Below, piece after piece: positions 33,384 to 42,537 of a stretch of 64,000 nucleotides of DNA; within the stretch, counting starts at the first letter, position 1, and each line of letters opens with the position of its first letter. The notes beneath the pieces were generated by a model. It was not told the origin of the DNA. It saw nothing but the letters and a program-made list of their open reading frames with translations, and ran no database searches. A program made the translations under genes and the position numbers. Origin of the DNA: Streptomyces sp. TRM70350 (GTDB lineage: Bacteria; Actinomycetota; Actinomycetes; Streptomycetales; Streptomycetaceae); NCBI RefSeq assembly GCF_019219825.1, contig NZ_JAHUXH010000031.1:1-64000 (forward strand). The letters are read 5' to 3'.

Positions 33384-34223
33384 TCACGGCTTGGGCAGGG
33401 TGCACCCGCTCGCGTACAGGTCGAGCTTGTTGTCGAGGCCGAAACAGGCGGCGAGCTGATACGTCTGCTGGGCGTAGTTGATGCCCTGGCGGACGGTGAC
33501 GTTGCCGTTGGCGTCGACCTCGCAAGGATTGTTCAGCGTGCAGCGCTGCCCGTCCTCGTTGCCGGTGTTGTTGACGGCGACGACGCGGCCGGTGGACCGG
33601 TCGACGACCGGGGAGCCCGAGGTGCCGCCGATGGTGTTGCAGGCGGAGGTGTACCGGACGGAGTCCTTCCAGGTCCAGTCGCCCTCCTTCAGCCGGTGGG
33701 CGAAGCCGTCGATCGAGCAGGTGTAGATCCGCTTCCAGTACCCGGAGACGACACTGATGGCGGTGCCCGCCGTCGGGCGGGTGTCGTTGAGGGTGAGCGC
33801 GTCGATGCCGTAGGAGCCGCGGATCTGCGCGTAGGTGCGGGTGAGCTGGTAGACCGCGACGTCCGTGTCGGTCATCGTGGAGTACGCGATCTTGCTGGCG
33901 CGCAGAGTGGCGACGCGGGTCCCGGCGGAGTTCAGCAGCCCGAAGGAGCGGGTGGAGGGCTGGTCGACGATGACCTCGCCGGGCTCCGGGAAGCCGCTCT
34001 CCAGGCAGTGCCCGTTGCTCAGCACGAGCGCGGGGTCGTCGTCGGCGGAGTCCGGCATCCGGATCACGGAGCCGGAGCAGTTGCTGAGCGCGACGGTACC
34101 GGCGAAGTCGACGGCCTGGATCGCGGGCGCGGCCTCCGTGTCCGGGGTGGCGGCGACCGCGGGGGCCGCACCTGCCCCGGTTATCAAGAGGGCGGCGAGT
34201 GCGGCCAGGAGAGGTTTGTTCAT
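33384..34223 (-). CDS. Secreted trypsin-like serine protease
   Basis: The 279-residue precursor has a signal peptide (MNKPLLAALAALLITGAGAAPAVA). A chymotrypsin-fold domain follows with the probable triad His72 (SNGHCLE), Asp121 (MTDTDVAVYQL) and Ser202 (GGTSGSPV). Cys pairs (for example YTCSI/SACNT) suggest disulphides. It would cleave proteins outside the cell. GAGGGG lies at a good distance from ATG 34223. The stop is 18 bp from the convergent D-aminoacylase stop, with no room for a separate terminator. The specificity pocket has not been assigned. Confidence 0.93.
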   Translation of the reverse strand: MNKPLLAALAALLITGAGAAPAVAATPDTEAAPAIQAVDFAGTVALSNCSGSVIRMPDSADDDPALVLSNGHCLESGFPEPGEVIVDQPSTRSFGLLNSAGTRVATLRASKIAYSTMTDTDVAVYQLTRTYAQIRGSYGIDALTLNDTRPTAGTAISVVSGYWKRIYTCSIDGFAHRLKEGDWTWKDSVRYTSACNTIGGTSGSPVVDRSTGRVVAVNNTGNEDGQRCTLNNPCEVDANGNVTVRQGINYAQQTYQLAACFGLDNKLDLYASGCTLPKP

Positions 34224-34344
34224 GTGGGGGTCCCCTCTTCATGACGGGAGCGACCGGAGGTCGTCCGGTCGCCCGCTGTCTTGTCATGCACATTGTTGGT
34301 GCAGAGATGCGAGGGGACAAGAAGGCGTACAGGCCCTCGGGGAC

Positions 34345-34374
34345 GTGTCTTCGCGTGTCTTCGCGTGTCTTCGC
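34345..34374. repeat. Three 10-bp tandem units
   Basis: GTGTCTTCGC occurs three times in a row in the 165-bp gap between the protease gene and the proline-rich membrane-protein gene. It is a simple slippage repeat with no evident function. Confidence 0.9.
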
Positions 34375-34388
34375 GCGTGCGACGGGGG

Positions 34389-35036
34389 CTACTTGGGCCG
34401 TTTGGTGCCGCCCTGACCCTGCCCCGGGTTGCCGTTGGCGTTCCCCGGACGGTCGTCGAGGGGCGTCGCCGTGGGGGTCGGAGTCGGAGCCGAGGCGGGC
34501 GCGGTCGTGGGCGCCTCGGTGGCGGGGGCAGTGACGGGGGCCTGGGAGACGCCGTCGCCGCCTTTCGAGGAGTCCGGGGTCGGAGCCGAGACGGGAACGC
34601 GGGCGCTCTCCGAGGCGGGCGCGGAGGGCGTGCCGTCGCCGCCGCCCGCTTCCGTACGGGACGGCGTCGCCGCCTCCTCCGGGTCGTCCGACGTCGAGTT
34701 CGTCCGGTCCTGCTTGCCCTGCGTGCCGCCGCCGGAGGACGACCCCGAGAAGGAGAACCCGGCGATCAGCGCCGCCACGGACGCCGCGCCCACCGCACCG
34801 GCGGCCACCGCCACCCGCCGCTGCCGCCAGGGGCTGGGCTTGCGGCGGGAGCCCCGGTGCCGCGCCGGGGCCGGTACCGTCGGCAGCTCGCGCGTCTCGT
34901 CGTAGGCGTTCTGCCAGCCGTGCGCGGCCGCCGGGTCGGCGTACTCCTCGTAGGCGGGTATCCGCTCCGGCTGCGGCTGCGGCAGGTACACCTTCGGCGG
35001 ACCCTGAGGTTCACCCGTTCTGGGGGGCTCTGACAT
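34389..35036 (-). CDS. Single-span membrane protein with Pro/Thr/Ser-rich extracellular tail
   Basis: The 215-residue product has an acidic/proline-rich cytoplasmic start (VYLPQPQPERIPAYEEY) and a basic patch (RHRGSRRKPSPWRQRR). One membrane helix lies at about 75-98 (VAVAAGAVGAASVAALIAGF). A long disordered tail rich in Ser, Thr, Pro and Ala (TAPATEAPTTAPASAPTPTPTA) ends in a Gly/Asn-rich stretch. ATG 35036 was chosen. No family is known to me. The layout fits a wall-spanning or regulatory protein of unknown role. Confidence 0.75.
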   Translation of the reverse strand: MSEPPRTGEPQGPPKVYLPQPQPERIPAYEEYADPAAAHGWQNAYDETRELPTVPAPARHRGSRRKPSPWRQRRVAVAAGAVGAASVAALIAGFSFSGSSSGGGTQGKQDRTNSTSDDPEEAATPSRTEAGGGDGTPSAPASESARVPVSAPTPDSSKGGDGVSQAPVTAPATEAPTTAPASAPTPTPTATPLDDRPGNANGNPGQGQGGTKRPK

Positions 35037-35156
35037 GGCCACGCATTCTAGGGACTGGCGTGACGACAGGGACAGCAGCGGCTTCGGAGGGACAGCGGCG
35101 GCATGTGCCCACCCGAACCCGCGTCTCATGTGGCGGAAAGCACGAGCCGTGATGCG

Positions 35157-35173
35157 TTACGCGGCCGTAAGCT
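35157..35173 (+). promoter_or_regulatory. Palindrome and possible -10 before the aminotransferase gene
   Basis: TTACGCGGCCGTAA (35157-35170) is a perfect palindrome. TAAGCT (35168-35173) could be a -10 hexamer, placing the transcript start at or next to ATG 35181, so the gene may be leaderless. No good -35 is visible. Confidence 0.4.
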
Positions 35174-35180
35174 CCCAGAC

Positions 35181-36392
35181 ATGCAGGTGATCCAGTCGAC
35201 CAAGCTCGCCAACGTCTGTTACGAGATCCGGGGCCCGGTACTCGAAGAGGCGATGCGCCTGGAAGCGGCCGGTCACCGCATCCTGAAGCTGAACACCGGC
35301 AACCCGGCCGCCTTCGGCTTCGAGTGCCCGCCGGAGATCCTGGAGGACATCCTCCGCAACGTCTCGACGGCCCACGGCTACGGCGACGCCAAGGGCCTGC
35401 TGGCCGCGCGCCGGGCGGTCGTCATGCACAACCAGACCCTCGGCATCGAGACGGACGTCGAGCACGTCTTCATCGGCAACGGTGTCTCCGAGCTGATCAC
35501 CATGGCGATGCAGGGCCTGCTGGACGACGGCGACGAGGTCCTCGTACCGGCGCCGGACTACCCGCTGTGGACGGCCGCCGTGTCCCTGTCCGGCGGTACG
35601 GCCGTGCACTACCGCTGCGACGAGCAGTCCGACTGGATGCCGGACCTGGCCGACGTCGAACGCAAGGTCACCGACCGCACCAAGGCGATCGTGATCATCA
35701 ACCCGAACAACCCGACCGGCGCGGTCTACGACGAGGCGATGCTCAAGGGCCTGACCGACATCGCCCGCCGCCACAACCTGCTGGTCTGCTCGGACGAGAT
35801 CTACGACAAGATCCTGTACGACGGCGCCGAACACATCCCGACCGCGGCCGTCGCCCCCGATCTGCTCACCCTCACTTTCAACGGCATGTCGAAGGCGTAC
35901 CGGGTGGCCGGATACCGGGTCGGGTGGATGTCGATCTCCGGCCCCCGCGCGCACGCCGACTCCTACATCGAGGGCCTGACCATCCTGGCGAACATGCGCC
36001 TGTGCGCCAACATGCCGGGCCAGCACGGCGTGGTCGCGGCACTCAGCGGACGCCAGTCGATCAACGACCTGGTGCTGCCGGGCGGCCGCCTGCGGGAGCA
36101 GATGGATGTCGCCTACGAGATGCTGACGCGGATCCCGGGCGTGACGTGCGTCCGCCCGAAGGGCGCCCTGTACCTCTTCCCCCGCCTGGACCCCAACGTC
36201 TTCAAGATCAAGGACGACCGGCGGCTGGTCCTCGACCTGCTCCGGCGCGAGAAGATCATGGTCGTGCACGGCACCGGCTTCAACTGGACGGAGCCGGACC
36301 ACTTCCGGGTCGTCACGCTGCCGACGGTCGCCGATCTGCGGGACGCGATCGGCCGGATCGGCAGCTTCCTGGACGGCTACAGCCAGCACTGA
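35181..36392 (+). CDS. Class I PLP aminotransferase, alanine-aminotransferase (AlaA)-like
   Basis: The 403-residue enzyme shows the fold-type I signatures LNTGNPAAFGFECP, AHGYGDAKG, NPNNPTGAVY (Asn174 region), SDEIYDKILYDG, and the PLP Lys238 in FNGMSKAYRVAGYRVGW. An Arg in DHFRVVTLP binds the substrate carboxylate. The pattern is that of the AlaA/AlaT group that makes alanine from pyruvate and glutamate in the cytoplasm. ATG 35181 lacks a ribosome site and a possible -10 lies 8 bp upstream, consistent with leaderless expression. Length is normal for the family. Confidence 0.9.
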   Translation: MQVIQSTKLANVCYEIRGPVLEEAMRLEAAGHRILKLNTGNPAAFGFECPPEILEDILRNVSTAHGYGDAKGLLAARRAVVMHNQTLGIETDVEHVFIGNGVSELITMAMQGLLDDGDEVLVPAPDYPLWTAAVSLSGGTAVHYRCDEQSDWMPDLADVERKVTDRTKAIVIINPNNPTGAVYDEAMLKGLTDIARRHNLLVCSDEIYDKILYDGAEHIPTAAVAPDLLTLTFNGMSKAYRVAGYRVGWMSISGPRAHADSYIEGLTILANMRLCANMPGQHGVVAALSGRQSINDLVLPGGRLREQMDVAYEMLTRIPGVTCVRPKGALYLFPRLDPNVFKIKDDRRLVLDLLRREKIMVVHGTGFNWTEPDHFRVVTLPTVADLRDAIGRIGSFLDGYSQH

Positions 36393-36492
36393 CGCTCACG
36401 CTGCGTGGGCACCTCCGCCTTATTTGTGAACGGCTCAACTTTAGACGAAATCCAAGCTAGGATGGCTTCTGCCAAGCACAGGAGGCCATCCC

Positions 36493-36909
36493 ATGTACGA
36501 GCCGATCCGCGCCAAGTCGGTCCACACGATGGCCGGCACCTCTTCCGACTTCCCCCACCGGTCACGTGAGGAAGAGCTGGACATCCAGCTCGCGGGGCAC
36601 CTCGCGGCACTGCTCGCCGTCACCGACGAGCTGCGCGCGCTGGCCCCGTCCGACGACCTGGACACCGCCGCCGCACGGCTCGCGGAGCAGGTGGCCCGGC
36701 TGCGGGGAGGCCGTACGCCGGCCCGCACCTCGGCGACCGCGACCGCCGCACCACACCTCGCCGCGCTGCACCGGCGGGCCCATGCCCTCGCCGGGCGCGC
36801 GCTGGTCGTCGCCGCGTCCCGGGCGGACACGGCGGCGGCGATCCTGGCGGCCGAGCGGATGGACGCCCACGCGGCGCTGCTCGAACCGCACGAACTCGCC
36901 ACGCACTGA
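36493..36909 (+). CDS. Small conserved hypothetical protein (138 aa)
   Basis: A GGAGG at 36481-36485 gives a strong start for MYEPIRAKSVHTMAGTSSDFPHRS. The rest is alpha-helical and Ala/Leu/Arg-rich (LDIQLAGHLAALLAVTDELRALA; RALVVAASRADTAAAILAAERM). No family is recognised. The upstream 100 bp hold TAGGAT at 36458-36463 as a possible -10. It stands alone between the aminotransferase and the small membrane-protein gene. Confidence 0.7.
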   Translation: MYEPIRAKSVHTMAGTSSDFPHRSREEELDIQLAGHLAALLAVTDELRALAPSDDLDTAAARLAEQVARLRGGRTPARTSATATAAPHLAALHRRAHALAGRALVVAASRADTAAAILAAERMDAHAALLEPHELATH

Positions 36910-37022
36910 GCCCTGCCGGGCTCCCTCCGACGGCCCCGGTCCGCGCGCACCCGCAGCGACGCGCGGACCGGGTGCCACACACCACCTCCCTGATCACCAC
37001 GGAGCCCTGGGCGACTCCCGGC

Positions 37023-37199
37023 TCATCCGACGAGGTGGTCGAAGAACGGCACCGCGACACCGAAGGCGGCGGCCCCCGTGAGGACCGCCTGGGCCGGAGC
37101 GGCTCCGCCGAGAGCGCCGAGCACTCCCGCGCCGACCCCGACCAGTACTCCCATCAGCAGGACCAGCGCCGCGCGCAGGGACAGCAACGGACTTTTCAC
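37023..37199 (-). CDS. Small membrane protein (58 aa)
   Basis: GTG 37199 is preceded by GAAGGAG at about 6 nt, which decides this start over a TTG at 37223. The product has two hydrophobic stretches (LRAALVLLMGVLVGVGAGVLGAL and AVLTGAAAFGVAVPFFDHLVG) and so is probably a two-helix membrane peptide. It diverges from the HTH/coiled-coil gene at 37402 and may share its regulation. The function is unknown. Confidence 0.7.
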   Translation of the reverse strand: MKSPLLSLRAALVLLMGVLVGVGAGVLGALGGAAPAQAVLTGAAAFGVAVPFFDHLVG

Positions 37200-37401
37200 T
37201 CCGGCTCCTTCGGCCGTCGACAACAGCGTGCGTCACGCCGTTCCTCCGCCTTCACCCTCGCGGTGACGCACGGTGTTGCGGAACGGAAACGGTCACCGTT
37301 TCCCGCGATCGGCAACACAAGTCTTCGCCGAATCGAGGTCGGCGCCCCCTGTGAGCGGCCACAGTTGGAGGTACGAGTAAACGCTGGCGCGAGGAGGGCA
37401 T

Positions 37402-38598
37402 GTGCGCGGTGACGATCGCTGGGCGGGCGGCGACGGGGGCCGGGAAACGCCGTTCGAGGACGTGGAGGACGTCGCCGGGCTCGGTCCCCTCCCGGACGGT
37501 CTCCAGCCCGAAGTCCGTGACTTCGTCCGCGCGTTGCGCGGCCTGTTCAAAGCGACGGGGAAATCCCTCCGGCAGTTCGCCGCGTACCACCACATCAGCC
37601 CGCCGTCCGTCTCCCGGTATCTCAGCGGCAAGCGCCTCCCGGACAAGAACTTCATCGACGCCCTGCTGAAGTCCGCCTGCAAGGCGCACGGCGTCGACAT
37701 CAGCCCCGATGTGCAGGCCTACGCCTACCGCCTGCACCGTGAGGCGCTGCTCGCCCAGCAGCCGGGCCGCTACCGGCTGCAGATGGCCAGCGACAAACTG
37801 GAGGAGGCGATTCTCGCGAGGGAGCAGGCCGAACTCCAGATCCGGGACCTGACGCTCAGTGTTTCCGACCAGAAACGCGAACTGAACCGATTGGAGCGGC
37901 AGCAGCGCGAGATCGCGCGCAGTGCGGCCGAGGAGCGGGGGCGTACGGCCGCGCAGATCGAGGTCTATCGCGGTCGGCAACGGGACCTGGAGGCTCAGTG
38001 CCATGAGCTGCGCGGGGAGATCGACCGGCTGGAAGCGGAACTCGAGCAGGCCGAGCGTGACCGTGACGACGCGCGGGCCCGCTGCGCGAAGCTGGAGCGG
38101 AAGCTGGCCAGTACCGAGGAGGACGCGGAGCGCGAGGAGCTGGAGGAAAGGGTCGAGGAGGTACGGCAGGAGATGGCCGGCGCCGCCGGGATCGCGCAGG
38201 AGCGCCTCCTGGAACTCCAGCGCGCGGCCCGGGAGGCGGAAATCCTGCGCGACCAGGCGACTCGTGAGGCACAGGCCAAGCTGGAGCGGGCCGACGCCGT
38301 CTACGAGGAGACCCGCGCCAAGGCCGCCCAGGCCGCCGCCGACTTCGAGACCAGCTTCGCCAAGCGCCGCGAACAGACCGAACGTGACCTGCTGGCCCGT
38401 CAGGCCAGGGCCGAGAAACACCTCGCCGAGATCGAGGACCGCGCCGAGCAGCTGCGCCTGGAGGCCCAGACGCTCGTGAAGGACGCGGAGCGTCGTGCAC
38501 GCGAGACGGTGGAAGCCGCCCGGCGCCAGGACGGTGCCCTCGCGAGCAGAAAGGACAGGCCCATCAAACAGCTGTACGTACCGCCACGCACGACGTAG
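37402..38598 (+). CDS. HTH and long coiled-coil protein
   Basis: The 398-residue protein has a helix-turn-helix of the Xre type at about 40-85 (GKSLRQFAAYHHISPPSVSRYLSGKRLPD). About 250 residues of nearly unbroken coiled coil follow (QIRDLTLSVSDQKRELNRLE onward), ending in a basic tail. The GTG start has AGGAGG at 37392-37397, four bases away. Proteins of this layout are common in Streptomyces and are thought to be DNA-binding regulators or scaffolds. It precedes the solute-binding/TelA/vWA operon by about 100 bp. Confidence 0.85.
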   Translation: MRGDDRWAGGDGGRETPFEDVEDVAGLGPLPDGLQPEVRDFVRALRGLFKATGKSLRQFAAYHHISPPSVSRYLSGKRLPDKNFIDALLKSACKAHGVDISPDVQAYAYRLHREALLAQQPGRYRLQMASDKLEEAILAREQAELQIRDLTLSVSDQKRELNRLERQQREIARSAAEERGRTAAQIEVYRGRQRDLEAQCHELRGEIDRLEAELEQAERDRDDARARCAKLERKLASTEEDAEREELEERVEEVRQEMAGAAGIAQERLLELQRAAREAEILRDQATREAQAKLERADAVYEETRAKAAQAAADFETSFAKRREQTERDLLARQARAEKHLAEIEDRAEQLRLEAQTLVKDAERRARETVEAARRQDGALASRKDRPIKQLYVPPRTT

Positions 38599-38696
38599 CG
38601 GAATCCCTGGCTCCTGTTGCATACCGGGATCCGTCCGCCACCTCCCGTTCACCCCAGGACACGGGGAACGTCGGGTTCCGGGAGCACGCTCCGGGC

Positions 38697-39791
38697 GTGA
38701 GACGAATCACAGGTATTGTCCTCGCGGTGTTGCTGATCGGCGGCGTGGTGGCGGCCGTCGTGGTGGGCCGGGACAACGGGGAGCAGAGCGCGGCAACGAA
38801 GACCGTGCGTGGCGTGGTCGGGTCGGAGAAGGCGGAGTTCTTCGCCGATCCACAGGTGGTGGACGCCCTTGCCGCCCAGGGCTACACCGTGCGGGCGGAG
38901 TCGTCCGGGTCGTGGGCCATGGAGGAGCTGGACCTGAAGGGCCACGACTTCGCCTTCCCGTCCAGCAAGGCGCCCGCCGACGCGCTCGCCGCGAAGCACC
39001 GGGCACAGCAGCCGCTGCCGCGCCCCTTCTACTCGCCCCTCGTCGTCGTCGCCCACCGCAACGCCGCCGAGGTGCTGGAGGCGAACGGACTCGCCACGCT
39101 GGACGCGCCCCACCGCGGCACCCTGAAGATGAGCGCCTATCTCGACGCCGCCCGGGACGACCGCAGCTGGCAGCAGCTCGAGGGTGCCGAGAAGTACGGG
39201 GAGCTGAGCGGGACGCTCTACATCGCCAGTACCGATCCCCTCACCTCCAACTCCGGCGCCCTCTACCTGGCCGCCGCCTCCTACGTCCACAACGGCGGCA
39301 AGGTCGTGGCGGGCGACGCCGACGTCGAGCGCACCGCGCCGCTGCTGCGCAAGCTGGTCACGGTGCAGGGCGCCCAGCAGTCCAGCTCGGACGGTCCCTT
39401 CCGGGACTTCATCAGCGGCGCCGGCAACCCGCTGGTCCTCGTCTACGAGTCGCAGGTCGCCGCCCTGCTCGCCCAGGGGCAGGGCATCGACGACCTCACC
39501 GTCCTCTACCCGGACACCACCGCCACCAGCGACCACACCGTCGTGCCGCTGACCGACGAGGGCCGCGAACTCGGCCACCTGCTGGCCACCGACCCGGCAT
39601 TGCGCGAGCTGGCCGTCCGGCACGGGTTCCGCCCGCAGGGCGCCACCGCCGAGTTCACCGCGGCCACCGCCGACCGCACCGACTACCTCAACCAGAAGCT
39701 GACCGGCGTACGGCAGGCGCCCGTGCCCACCTACGAGGTGCTGCACGAGATGGCGCGCCGGGCGCGCGGACAGGGGGGATCAGCCCGATGA
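38697..39791 (+). CDS. Membrane-anchored solute-binding-like protein
   Basis: The 364-residue protein has an uncleaved N-terminal membrane helix (RRITGIVLAVLLIGGVVAAVVVG, no lipobox Cys). A periplasmic-binding-protein-like fold follows (GVVGSEKAEFFADPQVVDALAAQGYTV, PFYSPLVVVAHRNAAEVL, LYIASTDPLTSNSGALYLAAASY, NPLVLVYESQVAALL). It ends in TDYLNQKLTGVRQAPVPTYEVL. No permease or ATPase gene is nearby, so it may not serve transport. The stop overlaps the TelA start as ATGA. It is a likely extracytoplasmic partner of the vWA lipoprotein two genes on. Confidence 0.82.
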   Translation: MRRITGIVLAVLLIGGVVAAVVVGRDNGEQSAATKTVRGVVGSEKAEFFADPQVVDALAAQGYTVRAESSGSWAMEELDLKGHDFAFPSSKAPADALAAKHRAQQPLPRPFYSPLVVVAHRNAAEVLEANGLATLDAPHRGTLKMSAYLDAARDDRSWQQLEGAEKYGELSGTLYIASTDPLTSNSGALYLAAASYVHNGGKVVAGDADVERTAPLLRKLVTVQGAQQSSSDGPFRDFISGAGNPLVLVYESQVAALLAQGQGIDDLTVLYPDTTATSDHTVVPLTDEGRELGHLLATDPALRELAVRHGFRPQGATAEFTAATADRTDYLNQKLTGVRQAPVPTYEVLHEMARRARGQGGSAR

Positions 39792-40999
39792 GCGACTACG
39801 ACCTCGGCCACAGCGCCGACCAGAACACCAGCGCCGGCCGCGACGACTCCTTCACCCTCACCCCGCCCGAGCCCGTCTCCCCGGTGCCGCGCGAGAAGGC
39901 GGGCGGACTCGTCCCCGTCGACGAAGGCGTCCGGACGGACATGGCCCGCAAGGCCGCCGAGTACGTCGCCGGACTCGCCGCCCTCGACGCCCGCTCCCCC
40001 GAGTTCGCCGGCAAGGTCGGCGAGATCACCGCGCTGGGCGCCGGGGAGATGCGCACCGCGGCCGCGCAGTCCAACCGCATGCTGGAGCGGACCGTGCGCA
40101 GCCTGCCCAGCAAGGGCGGTGACGCCCAGGCGCGGGTCGCCGGGTCGCTGGTGGAGCTGCGGCGGGTCGTCGAGGACCTCGACCCGCGCGACCTGCCCGC
40201 CGCCAAGGGACGCCGGTTCCTGTCCCGGCTGCCCGGCGGGAACAAGCTGCGTGACCACGTCGCCAAGTACGCCTCCGCGCAGGGCACGTTGAACAGGATC
40301 GTGGGGTCGCTGCGCGGCGGGCAGGACGAACTGCGCCGCGACAACGCCGCGTTGCAGACCGAGCGGGTCCGGCTGTGGGAGACCATGGGCAAGCTCCAGG
40401 AGTACGTGGTGCTGGCCGAGGCCCTGGACCGGTCTGTCGAGGAGCACATCCGCGGGGTCACCGACCCTCAGCAGGCCGACACCCTGCGCGCCGACGTGCT
40501 CTTCCCCGTCCGGCAGAAGCACCAGGACCTGCTCACCCAGCTCGCGGTGTGCGCCCAGGGCTACCTCGCCATGGATGTCGTACGCCGCAACAACGAGGAG
40601 CTGATCAAGGGCGTCGACCGGGCCGCCACGACCACCGTCTCGGCGCTGCGCATCTCCGTCATGCTGGCCTCCGCCCTGGACCACCAGAAGAAGGTCGTCG
40701 ACCAGGTCAACGCCCTGCGCGGCACCACCGAGGACCTGATCCGGGGCAACGCGGAGATGCTGGCGACGCAGTCCGGCGAGATCCAGCGAATCGCCGCGGA
40801 CCCGGCGGTCGGCGCGGAGACCCTGCGGGCCGCCTTCCAGCAGATCTACCGCACGCTCGACACCATCGACACCTACAAGGCGCAGGCCACCGAGGCGATG
40901 GCCGCCACCGTCGAGTCGCTGACGAACGAACTCCACAACGCCAGTGCCTACCTGGAGCGCAGTCGCTCGCAGGGCACCCTGGAAGGAGGCCGGACATGA
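39788..40999 (+). CDS. TelA-family toxic anion resistance protein
   Basis: The 403-residue product is helical throughout and matches the TelA family (PAAKGRRFLSRLPGGNKLRDHVAKYAS; LQEYVVLAEALDRSVEEHI; DVVRRNNEELIKGVDRAATTTVSALRISVMLA). TelA proteins were linked to tellurite and cell-envelope stress resistance; their molecular role is not settled. The first 45 residues are disordered. ATGA overlaps couple it to both neighbours, putting it firmly in a four-gene operon with two extracytoplasmic binding-like proteins. Confidence 0.9.
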   Translation: MSDYDLGHSADQNTSAGRDDSFTLTPPEPVSPVPREKAGGLVPVDEGVRTDMARKAAEYVAGLAALDARSPEFAGKVGEITALGAGEMRTAAAQSNRMLERTVRSLPSKGGDAQARVAGSLVELRRVVEDLDPRDLPAAKGRRFLSRLPGGNKLRDHVAKYASAQGTLNRIVGSLRGGQDELRRDNAALQTERVRLWETMGKLQEYVVLAEALDRSVEEHIRGVTDPQQADTLRADVLFPVRQKHQDLLTQLAVCAQGYLAMDVVRRNNEELIKGVDRAATTTVSALRISVMLASALDHQKKVVDQVNALRGTTEDLIRGNAEMLATQSGEIQRIAADPAVGAETLRAAFQQIYRTLDTIDTYKAQATEAMAATVESLTNELHNASAYLERSRSQGTLEGGRT

Positions 41000-42537
41000 G
41001 ACGCCGGATCGCCGCCCTCACCCTCGCCGCCCTCACCCTGCTCACCGCCTGCACCACCGGGCAGGACACCCCCGACGACGATCCCACCGCCTACACTCCC
41101 GGCACCCTGCGCGTCCTCGCCTCCAGCGAGCTCAGCGACATGTCGCCGGTCCTGGACCAGGTCCGCGAGCAGACCGGCATCACCGTCCGGCCCACCTACA
41201 TGGGCACCCTCGACGCCGTCGACCTGCTGGCGGGGGGCAAGGCGGACCAGGCGTACGACGCGGTGTGGCTGGCCTCCAACGACTATCTGCGGCTGCGTCC
41301 CGAGGCCCGCGAGAAGGTCGTCTCGGAGACGCCGATCATGTCGAGCCCGGTCGCGATCGGCGTCAAGCCGGCCACCGTCCGGGCCCTCGGCTGGACCCCC
41401 GAGGACGTCACCTGGTCCCAGATCGAAAAGGCCGTCCGGGACGGCGAGCTGACGTACGGCATGACCGACCCGACCCGCTCCAACTCCGGCTACTCCACCC
41501 TGGTCTCCGTCGCCTCGGCCCTCTCCGGCGCCCAGGCCGCGCTCACCGACGCGGATGTGCGCAAGGCGACTCCGCGGCTGCGGGAGTTCTTCCAGGGGCA
41601 GAAGCTGACCTCGGGCTCGTCGGGCTGGCTGGCGAGCGCGTACACCCGGCGCGGCAACGTCGACGCGCTGCTCAACTACGAGTCGGTGCTGAAGAGCATC
41701 CCGGACCTGACGGTGATCCGCCCCAAGGACGGTGTGGTCACCGCCGACTACCCGCTCTCCTCCCTCGCCTCCGCCAGTGCCACCGCCCGCGAGGACGTGC
41801 GCCGCCTCGCCGAGGCCCTGCGCGGCCCGGAGATCCAGCGCGCGATCACCGACCGCACGCACCGCCGCCCGGTCGTCGCCTCCGTCACCCCCGCACCGGG
41901 CCTGGAGACCACCCGGCGACGCGAACTGCCCTTCCCGGGCAGCCGTTCCGTCGCCGACGGGCTGCTCGACTCGTACGAGAACGAACTGCGCCGCCCCTCG
42001 CGCACGGTGTACGTCCTGGACACCTCCGGCTCCATGGAGGGCGACCGGCTGGCCCGGCTGAAGTCGGCGCTCACCGGACTGACCGGGGACTTCCGGGACC
42101 GTGAGGAGGTCACGCTGATGCCGTTCGGGTCGGACGTGAAGAGCGTGCGCACCCATGTCGTGGACCCCGCGGACCCGAAGACCGGCCTCGACGGCATCCG
42201 CCGCGACACCCGGGCGCTGAAGGCCGAGGGCGACACGGCGATCTACACCTCGCTGCAGAAGGCGTACGAGCATCTGGGCGCCGACGAGGAGACGTTCACG
42301 TCGATCGTGCTGATGACGGACGGCGAGAACACCGTCGGCGCGAGCCCCTGGACCTTCGAGGCGTTCCACGACTCGCTCACCGGCGAGCAGCGCGACATCC
42401 CCGTCTTCCCGATCCTGTTCGGCGACTCCGACCGCTCCGAGCTGGAACGCATCGCCGAGCTGACCGGCGGCCGTCTCTTCGACGCCCAGCAGGGCTCCCT
42501 GGACGGCGCCTTCGAGGAGATCCGTGGCTACCAGTAG
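40996..42537 (+). CDS. Lipoprotein with solute-binding-like and vWA domains
   Basis: The 513-residue precursor has a lipobox (LTLLTACTTG, Cys at residue 19). A binding-protein-like half follows (TLRVLASSELSDMSPVLDQVREQTGITVRP; AYDAVWLASNDYLRL; RSNSGYSTLVSVASAL). The C-terminal half is a von Willebrand A domain with an intact MIDAS: VLDTSGSMEG, the Thr of EGDTAIYTSL and LMTDGENTV. It would sit outside the membrane and bind a ligand through a metal site. GAAGGAGG at 40982-40989 supports the start. The next gene begins 14 bp inside it. The fusion of these domains beside TelA is unusual. Confidence 0.88.
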   Translation: MRRRIAALTLAALTLLTACTTGQDTPDDDPTAYTPGTLRVLASSELSDMSPVLDQVREQTGITVRPTYMGTLDAVDLLAGGKADQAYDAVWLASNDYLRLRPEAREKVVSETPIMSSPVAIGVKPATVRALGWTPEDVTWSQIEKAVRDGELTYGMTDPTRSNSGYSTLVSVASALSGAQAALTDADVRKATPRLREFFQGQKLTSGSSGWLASAYTRRGNVDALLNYESVLKSIPDLTVIRPKDGVVTADYPLSSLASASATAREDVRRLAEALRGPEIQRAITDRTHRRPVVASVTPAPGLETTRRRELPFPGSRSVADGLLDSYENELRRPSRTVYVLDTSGSMEGDRLARLKSALTGLTGDFRDREEVTLMPFGSDVKSVRTHVVDPADPKTGLDGIRRDTRALKAEGDTAIYTSLQKAYEHLGADEETFTSIVLMTDGENTVGASPWTFEAFHDSLTGEQRDIPVFPILFGDSDRSELERIAELTGGRLFDAQQGSLDGAFEEIRGYQ